DNA of 64,000 nucleotides from Salinivibrio kushneri (lineage in GTDB: Bacteria > Pseudomonadota > Gammaproteobacteria > Enterobacterales > Vibrionaceae), in contig NZ_CP114588.1 of assembly GCF_027286325.1 (NCBI RefSeq), positions 1,699,317 through 1,763,316 of the forward strand, given 5' to 3'. Within the stretch, counting starts at the first letter, position 1; each line of letters opens with the position of its first letter. The translations under genes and the position numbers were made by a program. Under the pieces are notes generated by a model. It was not told the DNA's origin and made no database searches. It was given only the letters and a program-made list of their open reading frames with translations. Of the stretch, positions 10,750 to 18,719 are shown in pieces.

Positions 10750-13076
10750 TGAGCTCACGCCGCATTGTACTCGCAGGCAATCCAAACTGCGGGAAAACCA
10801 CCTTATTTAATGCGCTCACCGGCTCACAACAGAAAGTCGGTAATTGGGCTGGTGTGACTGTCGACAAAAAAGTCGGCACGCTCTCTCTTGCGCATAACGA
10901 CTGTCAAATCACAGACTTACCCGGTCTTTATGCGCTAAACGCAGGCTTTGACGCCAGTATTGATGAGCAAATTGCCACTTATGCGATCGATAGCGGTGAG
11001 AATGATTTTATTATTAATGTCTTAGATGCCAATTGCCTAGAGCGCGGTCTCTACCTCACCCTTCAACTGCGTGAACGCGGTGTTCCTATGGTGGTGGTGA
11101 TCAATAAAATGGATTTGCTTGACCGTAATGGTCAACAACTCGACACCGCCAAATTACAAACGATGCTAGGCTGTCCCGTATTGACCGTCACCGCATGTCA
11201 ACCGGCGACCGTGGACACCCTGTGCCACCAGCTCGCCCACCTGACCACCCATTTACCCGTTTGTGAGGCAATGTACCTGAACTACGGTGTGCCACTAGAA
11301 AACTGGATTCAAAGCCAGCTTGGCGCCCGTTTTCTTCATTCAGCCACTGCACAAGTGAATCAACGTGCGCACCTGCTCGAATGCCTCGAACGGGGACGTT
11401 TGCCTGATGGTAGCACCGAGGCTGACCAGCAGCAGTTTACGATGGCAAACCAAGCCCTTTCAGACTTAGACACTGACATCGTCATTGCAGATACACGCTA
11501 CAGTGCGATTCGTGACATGGTTCACCAGGTTCGCCGCGAGCTTCGTCATCTCAGTCGCAATAATACCGAGAAGCTAGACAAAGTCATTCTCAACCCCTTC
11601 TTATCACTGCCCATTTTGCTTGCCGTCCTCTATGCGATGTTTGTGTTTGCAATCAACATTGGCGGCGCCTTTATCGACTTTTTCGATATTGCCGCTGGCG
11701 CGATACTGGTAGATGGCACTCACCAGCTTCTTGACGGCGTACTGCCGGCGGCGATTGTCACTATTCTCGCCGATGGCCTCGGAGGAGGCATTCAAACCGT
11801 TGCTACCTTTGTTCCTGTTATTGCTGGCTTGTACCTGTTTTTAACGGTTTTAGAAAGCACAGGCTACATGGCACGTGCCGCCTTTTTATTAGACGGTTTA
11901 ATGCAAAAAATGGGGTTACCGGGCAAAGCCTTTGTGCCCTTAATCCTCGGCTTTGGGTGCACCGTTCCCGCCGTGATGGCAACGCGCACATTAGAACAGA
12001 TTCATGAGCGCAAAACCGCGGCCGCGATGGCAACGTTTATGTCCTGTGGTGCTCGCCTGCCTGTATACGCCCTCTTTGCCGCGGCGTTTTTCCCACAAAA
12101 CGGTCAAAACCTTGTTTTCGGCCTCTACTTGCTTGGCATTATCGCTGCGATAATCACCGGTCTGATACTGCGTCACACCCTTTATCCCGGGCATAGTGAA
12201 AGCCTGCTGATGACACTCCCTGACTACGAGCTGCCGCGTGTGCGCCATGTGATGAGTAATACCTGGCAAAAACTACGTCGGTTTGTCCTGGGTGCGGGTA
12301 AAACCATTGTTATCGTGGTAACCATTCTGACCTTCTTTAACTCGCTGGGCACCGATGGCACGTTCGGACACGAAGACAGCGAGTCATCGGTACTGTCCAA
12401 AGCGGCACAAGTCGTTACCCCCGCGCTTTCCCCTATCGGCATAGAGGAAGAAAACTGGCCTGCTACGGTCGGATTGGTAACGGGTTTGTTTGCCAAAGAG
12501 GCCGTCGTCGGCACCTTGAACAACCTTTATGCGCCAAGCGAAGAAGCGGAAGAAGAGACCACACTCGGCGAAGCGCTGATCGAAGCGATTCAGAGCATTC
12601 CTGAAAACTTATTTGGCATTGATTATACCGACCCACTGGCTATCAACGTCGGTGAGATTGAAAACACCGAGGCCGCCGCACAAGCGCAAGACGTCAGTAT
12701 GACAACGTTTGATAATCTGCATCGCCAATTTACTAGCACCGCCAGCGTGATGGCCTATCTCATTGTTATCCTACTATACACTCCATGTGTGGCCGCGTTG
12801 GGCGCCTACACACGCGAGTTTGGTCGCCGATTTGCCCTGTTTGTGGCGAGCTGGTCAATGCTGCTCGCGGTAAGCGGTGCCACGTTATGCTACCAATTCA
12901 GTCAGTTGAGTGTCGCCACCACACCAGCCACACTCTACATCACTGGCCTTTGTGCCTCACTGATTGTCGTGGTGGCACTCATGCGCTATGTCGGCAAACA
13001 TCCCCATTGGTTTAAGGAAACCTATTATGATCCTGCAAAAGCTCAAAGCCAGTGTCAGTCAGGCGGGTGTCATTAG
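10749..13076 (+). CDS. feoB: ferrous iron permease FeoB
   Basis: Inner membrane Fe(II) transporter with an N-terminal G domain, 775 residues (E. coli FeoB 773). G motifs: G1 GNPNCGKTT (about 9-17), G3 DLPGLYAL, G4 NKMDLL. After a helical linker, the membrane part begins about residue 280 and contains two Gate motifs, seen around TGYMARAAFLLDGLMQKMGLPGKAFVPLILGFGC (Cys in GFGCTVPA) and GLFAKEAVVGTLNNLY. The C-terminus is Cys-rich (QCQSGGCH), as in other vibrio FeoB. Overlaps feoA by one base and feoC by 50 bases. Confidence 0.96.
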   Translation: MSSRRIVLAGNPNCGKTTLFNALTGSQQKVGNWAGVTVDKKVGTLSLAHNDCQITDLPGLYALNAGFDASIDEQIATYAIDSGENDFIINVLDANCLERGLYLTLQLRERGVPMVVVINKMDLLDRNGQQLDTAKLQTMLGCPVLTVTACQPATVDTLCHQLAHLTTHLPVCEAMYLNYGVPLENWIQSQLGARFLHSATAQVNQRAHLLECLERGRLPDGSTEADQQQFTMANQALSDLDTDIVIADTRYSAIRDMVHQVRRELRHLSRNNTEKLDKVILNPFLSLPILLAVLYAMFVFAINIGGAFIDFFDIAAGAILVDGTHQLLDGVLPAAIVTILADGLGGGIQTVATFVPVIAGLYLFLTVLESTGYMARAAFLLDGLMQKMGLPGKAFVPLILGFGCTVPAVMATRTLEQIHERKTAAAMATFMSCGARLPVYALFAAAFFPQNGQNLVFGLYLLGIIAAIITGLILRHTLYPGHSESLLMTLPDYELPRVRHVMSNTWQKLRRFVLGAGKTIVIVVTILTFFNSLGTDGTFGHEDSESSVLSKAAQVVTPALSPIGIEEENWPATVGLVTGLFAKEAVVGTLNNLYAPSEEAEEETTLGEALIEAIQSIPENLFGIDYTDPLAINVGEIENTEAAAQAQDVSMTTFDNLHRQFTSTASVMAYLIVILLYTPCVAALGAYTREFGRRFALFVASWSMLLAVSGATLCYQFSQLSVATTPATLYITGLCASLIVVVALMRYVGKHPHWFKETYYDPAKAQSQCQSGGCH

Positions 13077-13248
13077 TTGTACAGACCTCGCCAAACAATA
13101 CGGGATCAGCCCTGATGGTATCGACGCCATGATGGCAACGTGGGTCAACCGCGGCGATGTGGTGCGTCAGTGTGTGTGCCACGACCAGCAAACCATCCAG
13201 TATCGTTTAGCGCATAAAGATGAAATACAATGCCTCAGCATCATCTAG
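13027..13248 (+). CDS. feoC: FeoC-like winged-helix protein
   Basis: A 73-residue protein starting at ATG 13027, with AAGGA eight bases upstream, inside the 3' end of feoB in another frame. The winged-helix pattern MILQKLKASVSQAGV...TDLAKQYGISPDGIDAMM matches FeoC, which in several bacteria protects or regulates FeoB. Two of its cysteines lie in QCVCHD; the four-Cys iron-sulphur motif of E. coli FeoC is not complete, as is common in vibrios. The reading frame stays open upstream to 12964 but that part is the antisense-free overlap with feoB and has no ribosome site. Confidence 0.85.
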   Translation: MILQKLKASVSQAGVISCTDLAKQYGISPDGIDAMMATWVNRGDVVRQCVCHDQQTIQYRLAHKDEIQCLSII

Positions 13249-13272
13249 CATTGTAGCCATCGCGATTTTACT

Positions 13273-13296
13273 AGGCAGCTTTTGGGCTGCCTTTTT
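13273..13296 (+). terminator. terminator of feoABC
   Basis: Stem AGGCAGC / GCTGCCT with loop TTTTGG, followed by TTTTTAAT. Confidence 0.85.
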
Positions 13297-13402
13297 AATA
13301 TCCAGCGTCTTCTCTCGCCCCCCTTAACGCCGATGCATCTCACTATACCTCCTTGAACACACTGTTCTATGATAGAAAGAGAGCGATGTGAGGGTGTAAG
13401 CC

Positions 13403-14047
13403 ATGAGCCGTTATCAAACCCAATCAAGCGAGGCACAGTACCAGCCCGGCTCTGGTGAGCAAGTGCTTAAAAATTATATTGGGGTGACTGACCCAACCGA
13501 AATGGAAGATATCGAGGCTATCTTGCTCTCGAAACTCTACGAACGTGTATTCACCGGTGGTCACTTTCCCCGCCGCTTAAGGTTTACGACCCTTGCCAGC
13601 TGGCACAGACAATGGCTGGGCAATGTTTACCCATGGGCCGGTCAAGTTCGTAACGTAGAATTAAGCAAAGGAGGATTTCGTTTTACCTCTCCTAAACAAA
13701 TAGGCCCTTGTTTGCATCATTTTGAGCAAGCATTTCTCAGCCGACACACTGGCATGGCTTCAATGTCTCGTCAGGCGTTCATTCGTTATCTTGCACATAG
13801 CCATGTAGAGTTGATTCTTATCCACCCATTTCGGGAGGGGAATGGACGCATCTCTCGTTTACTTATTGATGTGCTGTGCCAACAGGCAGGGTTGGGGTTG
13901 CTAGATTATCGGCTTTGGGAGGAAAACAAAGATTTTTACGTTGCCGCGATCCAAGCGGGAGTTGGGCATGATTATCAACACATGGAAAGGCTCATTAACG
14001 ACATATTACCGCGTCAGATATCACCCATCTCAATCAGCGAGCGTTAG
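13403..14047 (+). CDS. fic: Fic family AMP-transferase (toxin candidate)
   Basis: Predicted Fic-domain enzyme of 214 residues that would transfer AMP (or another nucleotide part) to a protein hydroxyl. The complete active-site motif HPFREGNGRISR spans residues 141-152, with His141 catalytic. The fold signatures FPWAG-like VYPWAGQVR (about 76-84) and the helix AHSHVELILI before the motif are present. I find no inhibitory motif (S/T)xxxE(G/N) in its N- or C-terminal part, which places it with class I Fic proteins that need a separate antitoxin. A convergent small ORF with such a motif overlaps its last 18 bases. A GAGGG ribosome site precedes ATG 13403. Confidence 0.9.
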   Translation: MSRYQTQSSEAQYQPGSGEQVLKNYIGVTDPTEMEDIEAILLSKLYERVFTGGHFPRRLRFTTLASWHRQWLGNVYPWAGQVRNVELSKGGFRFTSPKQIGPCLHHFEQAFLSRHTGMASMSRQAFIRYLAHSHVELILIHPFREGNGRISRLLIDVLCQQAGLGLLDYRLWEENKDFYVAAIQAGVGHDYQHMERLINDILPRQISPISISER

Positions 14048-14182
14048 GTTTTGATATTTATGTTTGTTGGTTTTCAGCCTCGCTTCCACTTCTTCGGTTG
14101 ATGCTTGCGTCTCGATCGCCGTCGAGCTTGCCACTGCACGCTCTATCATTGCAGGTGTGACTTTTTTTGTTTTTTTCTGCAT
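14030..14182 (-). CDS. small convergent ORF, candidate Fic antitoxin (VbhA-like)
   Basis: A 50-residue frame from the ATG at 14182, which has AAAGG six bases upstream; an earlier ATG at 14215 would give 61 residues but lacks a ribosome site. The peptide contains AVASSTAIETQAS. The part S-T-A-I-E fits the (S/T)xxxE core of the Fic inhibitory helix, where the Glu blocks ATP binding; the next residue is Thr and not Gly or Asn. The preceding alanines and helical context resemble VbhA and the inhibitory helix of class II Fic proteins. Lysine-rich N-terminus, no other domain. Unusual: antitoxins of class I Fic normally lie upstream in the same operon, whereas this one is antiparallel and overlaps the fic stop codon by 18 bp. 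The role is inference. Confidence 0.5.
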   Translation of the reverse strand: MQKKTKKVTPAMIERAVASSTAIETQASTEEVEARLKTNKHKYQNLTLAD

Positions 14183-14321
14183 TAACTGCCTTTGCGAGGT
14201 CTTTACTATCATCATTGATTAAATATTAGTCAAAAAATGGCGTGAATTCAACGTCACGACGCATTGGTTTTATTTAAAATTGTGAGAGAAAACGCACAGG
14301 TCGCGCGATATAAAGACATAC

Positions 14322-14350
14322 AAAAACGGCGACCTCAAGGCCGCCGTTTT
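14322..14350 (-). terminator. terminator of the second tRNA operon
   Basis: Minus-strand stem AAAACGGCG / CGCCGTTTT with T-run, 9 bp after tRNA-Leu. It also separates the tRNA operon from the small ORF at 14030-14182. Confidence 0.8.
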
Positions 14351-14358
14351 CTTAATGA

Positions 14359-14447
14359 TGGTGCCCCGGGCCGGACTTGAACCGGCACAGCGCGAACGCC
14401 GAGGGATTTTAAATCCCTTGTGTCTACCAATTCCACCACCAGGGCAC
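14359..14447 (-). tRNA. tRNA-Leu(TAA)
   Basis: An 89-base gene with a long variable arm and encoded CCA. The anticodon loop GATTTAAAATC gives TAA. Last gene of the minus-strand operon. Confidence 0.94.
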
Positions 14448-14484
14448 GCAATTTTTTCAGCCGCTTACGCCACTGTTTTATGTT

Positions 14485-14560
14485 TGGAGCGACATACGAG
14501 GTTCGAACTCGTGACCTCGACCTTGGCAAGGTCGCGCTCTACCAGCTGAGCTAATGTCGC
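14485..14560 (-). tRNA. tRNA-Gly(GCC)
   Basis: Same sequence as the copies at 50-125 and 276-351; anticodon GCC, CCA encoded. Confidence 0.95.
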
Positions 14561-14595
14561 TTATTTATTCAAACGTTAATTAACGCTTGGAAATC

Positions 14596-14614
14596 GATTG
14601 CGGGAGGCGGATTT
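14596..14614 (-). pseudogene. 3' fragment of tRNA-fMet
   Basis: Nineteen bases equal the 3' end of the neighbouring tRNA-fMet (14695-14771) with one mismatch, then similarity stops. A hairpin CGACC-GAA-GGTCG (14634-14646) follows where the rest of the tRNA should be. It sits exactly where the tandem arrangement of the left cluster would place something between Gly and fMet, so it looks like a remnant of a deletion or recombination. Confidence 0.7.
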
Positions 14615-14694
14615 AACGCGCCGAGCAACGGCACCGACCGAAGGTCGTATTGACTTATCGTCAATTGTTAAGCGCTTTTTCAGCAACCTAAAAT

Positions 14695-14771
<77 letters not shown>

Positions 14772-14796
14772 TCCGTATTGTTTTAGCCAGAGTTCA

Positions 14797-14870
14797 TGGA
14801 GGCGCGTCCCGGAGTCGAACCGAGGTCCACGGATTTGCAATCCGCTGCATAGCCACTCTGCCAACGCGCC
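14797..14870 (-). tRNA. tRNA-Cys(GCA)
   Basis: Same sequence as the copy at 494-567; first gene of the second tRNA operon. Confidence 0.94.
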
Positions 14871-14902
14871 TTCGCGCTTCACCTCTCGGCTAAGTGGTTT
14901 GA

Positions 14903-14930
14903 ATTCTACATAAGTTTTTTCACCTGTCAC
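14903..14930 (-). promoter_or_regulatory. promoter of the second tRNA operon
   Basis: On the minus strand GTGACA (14925-14930), 16-bp spacer, TAGAAT (14903-14908). The -10 and spacer length are the same as in the left tRNA promoter; the -35 differs. Confidence 0.6.
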
Positions 14931-15053
14931 GCAAAAATTATCATTTTAGCGTCTAACCGACGATTATTTATCCAAACGTGACATTTCACTACTCTCTCGG
15001 CGCTAAGTTAGTCCTCAAAAGGCCGATTAGCGTGGAGACTCATGTCGCATTGA

Positions 15054-15085
15054 CAAAAATGCCAGCCCGATTAATCCAGGCTGGC
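15054..15085 (-). terminator. terminator of tfoX
   Basis: GCCAGCC (15061-15067) pairs with GGCTGGC (15079-15085); on the minus strand the stem is followed by ATTTTTG. Confidence 0.75.
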
Positions 15086-15110
15086 ACCGACCCACACTTT
15101 ATCGATTCAC

Positions 15111-15698
15111 CTAGACGTCAGCGAGCAGCCGTTCACGTTCGTCTTTTTCAATTAGCTCCCAATGGCGACCCTGCTGTGCGCCAGCGAACTTCCACAGTAG
15201 ATTGATATCGATATCTTTGCCATGTGTCATTTGCACTCGACGAAACATTTCTTGCGGTGCCATGCTGTAAAAAGTCGACACGTCTTTCACACCCGACTTT
15301 TTCAGCATTCTCTCAATGGTTAAACGTAAATTGGGCAAATCCCGCAGCCGAAGACTAGATGCCGATGTTTTCTGCGCTTTATCTTTGAGCGCACGCTGTA
15401 AGGACTGTTCAACCATCGAGGGCAAATCAGGATCATGGCCTAAATAAAGTGCGGTCACATCATAATAGTTAACCACCGCTGAGGTGCTCTTCTTCACATG
15501 AACAAATTTATTGCAGCCTTTGGCGATTAACTTGTCGGTGAGCAGGCCTCCACCTCGTAGATAAACATGCTTTCCGGTAAGCAACGCAAACATCGCCTCT
15601 TGAGAGAAAAAGCCAATACCACCAAACATAGAGCGTTGCTCCATCTTCCCATAACTATCCAGAAAACGCATTAATTGGGCTTCAAATTGCTTCGCCAT
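15111..15698 (-). CDS. tfoX: TfoX/Sxy family competence regulator
   Basis: DNA transformation regulator with N-terminal (SMFGGIGFF) and C-terminal TfoX domains (LRDLPNLRLTIERMLKKSGV and LLWKFAGA). In vibrios TfoX switches on competence genes when chitin is present; the paralogue TfoY controls motility and type VI secretion. I take the ATG at 15698, preceded by GAAGGAG, giving 195 residues; the frame runs 18 codons further upstream without a ribosome site. I looked for a cyclic-di-GMP (GEMM) riboswitch in the leader, which marks tfoY, and saw none, so TfoX is preferred but not proved. Single gene with its own terminator. The chitin sensor ChiS is 22 kb away. Confidence 0.8.
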   Translation of the reverse strand: MAKQFEAQLMRFLDSYGKMEQRSMFGGIGFFSQEAMFALLTGKHVYLRGGGLLTDKLIAKGCNKFVHVKKSTSAVVNYYDVTALYLGHDPDLPSMVEQSLQRALKDKAQKTSASSLRLRDLPNLRLTIERMLKKSGVKDVSTFYSMAPQEMFRRVQMTHGKDIDINLLWKFAGAQQGRHWELIEKDERERLLADV

Positions 15699-15999
15699 CG
15701 AAAACTCTCCTTCAGCGAATAGATGTTCATATCGAGCCGTAAACTGGCCCACAAAAATGACTGATAAGTTAGTCAGTGTGCATGATTATTTTAACGAGAA
15801 GAGGTTGCATCAAATGGCAACCGAATACTATGCATCTGATCACTTATCGCCAAATAGTCCCTCCGTTTAGTGCGGTTTTTGTCACATTTATTACAAACAT
15901 TTTTTCGTGGTTAAATAAAGTCTTCTAAGCATCTATGCTTAACTCATCGCGACGAGTACGCTAAATTGATAGTGGTAAGCTAATAGTCAGGGAGCTGGC
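15699..15999. other. divergent intergenic region tfoX / LON-domain gene
   Basis: Contains the tfoX leader. An inverted repeat GGTTGC(AT)...GCAACC at 15804-15822 can fold. No riboswitch consensus and no small gene seen. Confidence 0.4.
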
Positions 16000-16587
16000 A
16001 TGTCGAGACACCCGCTGTTAATAGAAGCAAGTCATTTATTGCCTGGGGGATTGCACAGCTATGTGCTGTCTGAGTCATGTTACTTACAAATGCTCCAACA
16101 GGCAGGCGAACCACCTCGTCTTTTGGTTGCGATGAAAAATGAGGATGAAGGTCAGCAGCGCTCACACGCGATCTCTCCTATCGTTACGCTTTGCGAGATT
16201 GCAGACTTTAATCGTCATGGGGCACATGAAATCGCGTTGACGTTACAAGGGATTGAAAGTGTCAAAGTGAATGCGATTGACGCAGGTGAAGGTGACGTTA
16301 ATATGGCGCGCTACACACCATTACCCAAATGGCAACGTCATGCGGTGCCTGAGCACTACCTCTATCTGAGTGAGAAGCTGCAACAATATTATCGCTCCAA
16401 CCCGACACGCCACGAACACTTCCAGTTAACACAGTACGATGAAATTGGCTGGGTGTGCCTGCGCTGGTTGGAGTTGCTCCCCATCGAAGTGAAGCAAAAA
16501 CAGCTGCTACTGTCCCAACCGACTGCCTTATTGGTCGCCGAGTTCATTGATAAACTGTTGCGGTATCCACTTATTGACGACGACTAA
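16000..16587 (+). CDS. LON substrate-binding domain protein
   Basis: A 195-residue cytoplasmic protein made only of the N-terminal substrate-binding domain of Lon proteases (PF02190 type); there is no AAA or protease part. The N-terminal pattern FPLxxxPGG-like SHLLPGGLHSYVLSESCYLQML and the strand ISPIVTLCEIADF fit the family. GGGAG lies eight bases before the ATG. Such stand-alone LON-domain proteins are common in vibrios and their function is not known. It is divergent from tfoX. Confidence 0.8.
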   Translation: MSRHPLLIEASHLLPGGLHSYVLSESCYLQMLQQAGEPPRLLVAMKNEDEGQQRSHAISPIVTLCEIADFNRHGAHEIALTLQGIESVKVNAIDAGEGDVNMARYTPLPKWQRHAVPEHYLYLSEKLQQYYRSNPTRHEHFQLTQYDEIGWVCLRWLELLPIEVKQKQLLLSQPTALLVAEFIDKLLRYPLIDDD

Positions 16588-16716
16588 GCGACATATAAGT
16601 GACTGTGTAAATTATCGTCAAAGACGCCAGCAGGCTCACTGATTCAGAGAAAGGCGGTTCTCTTTTATTCTTCACCGCATTACTATGCAATCTGCTGACA
16701 AATATTATCAGGACTT

Positions 16717-17640
16717 ATGGATCATCTTTCATTTTTTTGGGTCTCGCCGGATCGTGATAAGTACTTGCGCTCCCTAGAAACCGAGTTTTATAAGCGTGCC
16801 GTCGAAACCATCCGTGTCAATCGTCTCTCCCTACCCCCTTTACCGGATGCTGTTCTGTCAATACAACGCGCCAGCAAGCGATCGGATACCACCATGCGGG
16901 ATATTGCGAACCTCTTGTTGGAAGATCCGAGCTTATGTGGGGCCGTGCTTAAAGCCGCAAACTCCGCTTTGTTTGCCCCCCGCGCCACAGGTCAATGTAA
17001 AGATGTTCAAACCGCCGTTTCTCGGCTTGGCGTTGATCGCGTTTTAGGTATCATCACGGCCGCCGCCGTCTACCAGCTCAAGAGTGATGCCACATTTTCT
17101 AAGGACTGCAATGCGCTATTGAAACAAAGTGCGCAAAAATCCCGTGAACTTGCCGCTGCGATGGCACTGGTGACGCAAAAAGTCAGAAACTACTGTGATG
17201 AGCCGCTTTCAGTGGAGCCCGAAAAAGCACTGATTGTGGGTTTGCTCGCGGATATTGGTTTATACAGCGTGATTGGCGAGTTTCAGCGCTTTATTAATCA
17301 GGGCCACTATCTAAAATTTGACATTGCAGAGCGCGTCTTCTTCTCACTGGCGGGTGACTGTAGCCGTCTTGTGCTTAAACAGTGGCAGTTTGACCGTGAT
17401 TTTATCGAAGTCGCTATCAACAACAAGCTTTACACCAAGCCGCGTCCCGATATCACCTATTTAGATATCGCGAGAATGGCGAATCACTTGTTAATGTTTC
17501 GCAATCAAGATGACGCGATAGAGGAACATGAGGTGGAAATCACTGCACCAGGCGCAGAAGCTTTATATGAGCTATCCAACCTCGATGAAAAAGAATTCTC
17601 TCGTCAGCTCAACCAAGTCATGGACGCGAGCAGTATCTGA
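16717..17640 (+). CDS. HDOD domain signalling protein
   Basis: A 307-residue protein whose middle part (about 40-240) is an HDOD domain, a catalytically dead relative of HD phosphohydrolases used in signalling. Visible signatures are LPPLPDAVLSIQRAS, DIANLLLEDPSLCGAVLKAANSA and VSRLGVDRVLGIITAAAVYQL. No GGDEF, EAL or receiver domain is fused. The role of such stand-alone HDOD proteins is not settled; links to motility and c-di-GMP networks are known for the family. AGGA precedes the ATG. Confidence 0.85.
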   Translation: MDHLSFFWVSPDRDKYLRSLETEFYKRAVETIRVNRLSLPPLPDAVLSIQRASKRSDTTMRDIANLLLEDPSLCGAVLKAANSALFAPRATGQCKDVQTAVSRLGVDRVLGIITAAAVYQLKSDATFSKDCNALLKQSAQKSRELAAAMALVTQKVRNYCDEPLSVEPEKALIVGLLADIGLYSVIGEFQRFINQGHYLKFDIAERVFFSLAGDCSRLVLKQWQFDRDFIEVAINNKLYTKPRPDITYLDIARMANHLLMFRNQDDAIEEHEVEITAPGAEALYELSNLDEKEFSRQLNQVMDASSI

Positions 17641-17649
17641 CGTAAACTA

Positions 17650-17673
17650 GGGTGGTCTTCTCTTTAACCACCC
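17650..17673 (+). terminator. hairpin after HDOD gene
   Basis: GGGTGGT pairs with ACCACCC; followed by TTGTCTG, a weak T-run. Confidence 0.55.
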
Positions 17674-17750
17674 TTGTCTGATTTTATTGACCCACCTATT
17701 AACCGGTTGATAACCTCAAGCTCTACTTTCTTAACACCGAGCAAAATCAG

Positions 17751-18659
17751 ATGTTTTCAGGGATGCTACTCATCTTTTCGCCGCTAATTATCGGCTATTT
17801 AATCCCCATTAAGCAGACGCGCTACCTCAACGCGGTCAATACCCTGACGATGCGGCTAGTGATGGTCATTTTAGTGTTGATGGGCTTAAGCCTTGCAGGC
17901 TTAGATAATCTCGGGCGACATATTTCTACCATTTTATATTTCGCTGCCACTTTCTTTATTTGTATTGGCGCGGCCAATCTGCTTGCCCTGCCTGTTCTCG
18001 ATAAACTCTTCCCAACCGAGACCCATGGCCACCAACATAAGCTGACCCTTAGTGCCATGATGTCAGAGTCGGGTAAGCTGATTGCCGCTGTGGCCGTTGG
18101 CTTAACCGTCGGGCTATTACTCAATCAAGATCTTTCTTGGGTCGATACGGCCAGCGAAGGTATTTTATTACTTTTACTCTTTTTGATTGGGATTCAGCTA
18201 CGCAACAGTGGCATGACGCTGAAGCAAATCATTCTCAATAAAAGTGGACTAATGATTGCCGCCCTCGTTGTCGCTACCTCCTTGCCCGGTGGCTTGCTAG
18301 CAGCGTGGTGGCTAGATATTCCCTATCATCACGGGTTAGCGATGGCGTCCGGGTTCGGATGGTACTCGTTGGCGGGGATCTTGATGGGTGACGGACTGGG
18401 GCCGGTCTACGGCGGCGCATCATTTATTCTCGAACTCGCGCGAGAACTGGTCGCGATTATGATTATTCCAATACTCATTCGGCGCTACCCGCTCACCGCA
18501 ATTGGTTATGGTGGTGCCACTGCGATGGATTTCACCTTACCGATTATTCAAAGCACGGGCGGAATTCGCTGTGTACCGATTGCGATTGTCAGTGGTTTCA
18601 TACTTAGCTTGTTGGTGCCCGTCTTGATGCTGTTCTTTCTCTCGCTCGGTGCTAGTTGA
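17751..18659 (+). CDS. lysO: LysO-type lysine exporter
   Basis: Integral membrane protein of 302 residues with about eight to nine hydrophobic segments, member of the LysO (YbjE, DUF340) family that exports lysine and its toxic analogue thialysine. The conserved segment MASGFGWYSLAGILMGDGLGPVYGG and acidic residues in the membrane (FDAG-type replaced by MDFTLP) match family features I know. Preceded by only 110 bp, too short for a lysine riboswitch. Convergent with ptsG and sharing a bidirectional terminator. Confidence 0.83.
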   Translation: MFSGMLLIFSPLIIGYLIPIKQTRYLNAVNTLTMRLVMVILVLMGLSLAGLDNLGRHISTILYFAATFFICIGAANLLALPVLDKLFPTETHGHQHKLTLSAMMSESGKLIAAVAVGLTVGLLLNQDLSWVDTASEGILLLLLFLIGIQLRNSGMTLKQIILNKSGLMIAALVVATSLPGGLLAAWWLDIPYHHGLAMASGFGWYSLAGILMGDGLGPVYGGASFILELARELVAIMIIPILIRRYPLTAIGYGGATAMDFTLPIIQSTGGIRCVPIAIVSGFILSLLVPVLMLFFLSLGAS

Positions 18660-18662
18660 ACA

Positions 18663-18695
18663 AAAAAAGGGGTAGCAAGATGCTACCCCTTTTTA
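18663..18695. terminator. bidirectional terminator lysO / ptsG
   Basis: Stem AAAAAGGGGTAGC / GCTACCCCTTTTT, loop AAGAT; A-run and T-run on both sides serve both converging genes. Confidence 0.9.
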
Positions 18696-18719
18696 CGTTT
18701 ACTGACTTAGCGCATGCAA

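Noticed and set aside
15699..15999. Possible cyclic-di-GMP riboswitch before the TfoX-family gene
   Set aside because: I looked on the minus strand for the GEMM core and tetraloop-receptor pattern and found neither.
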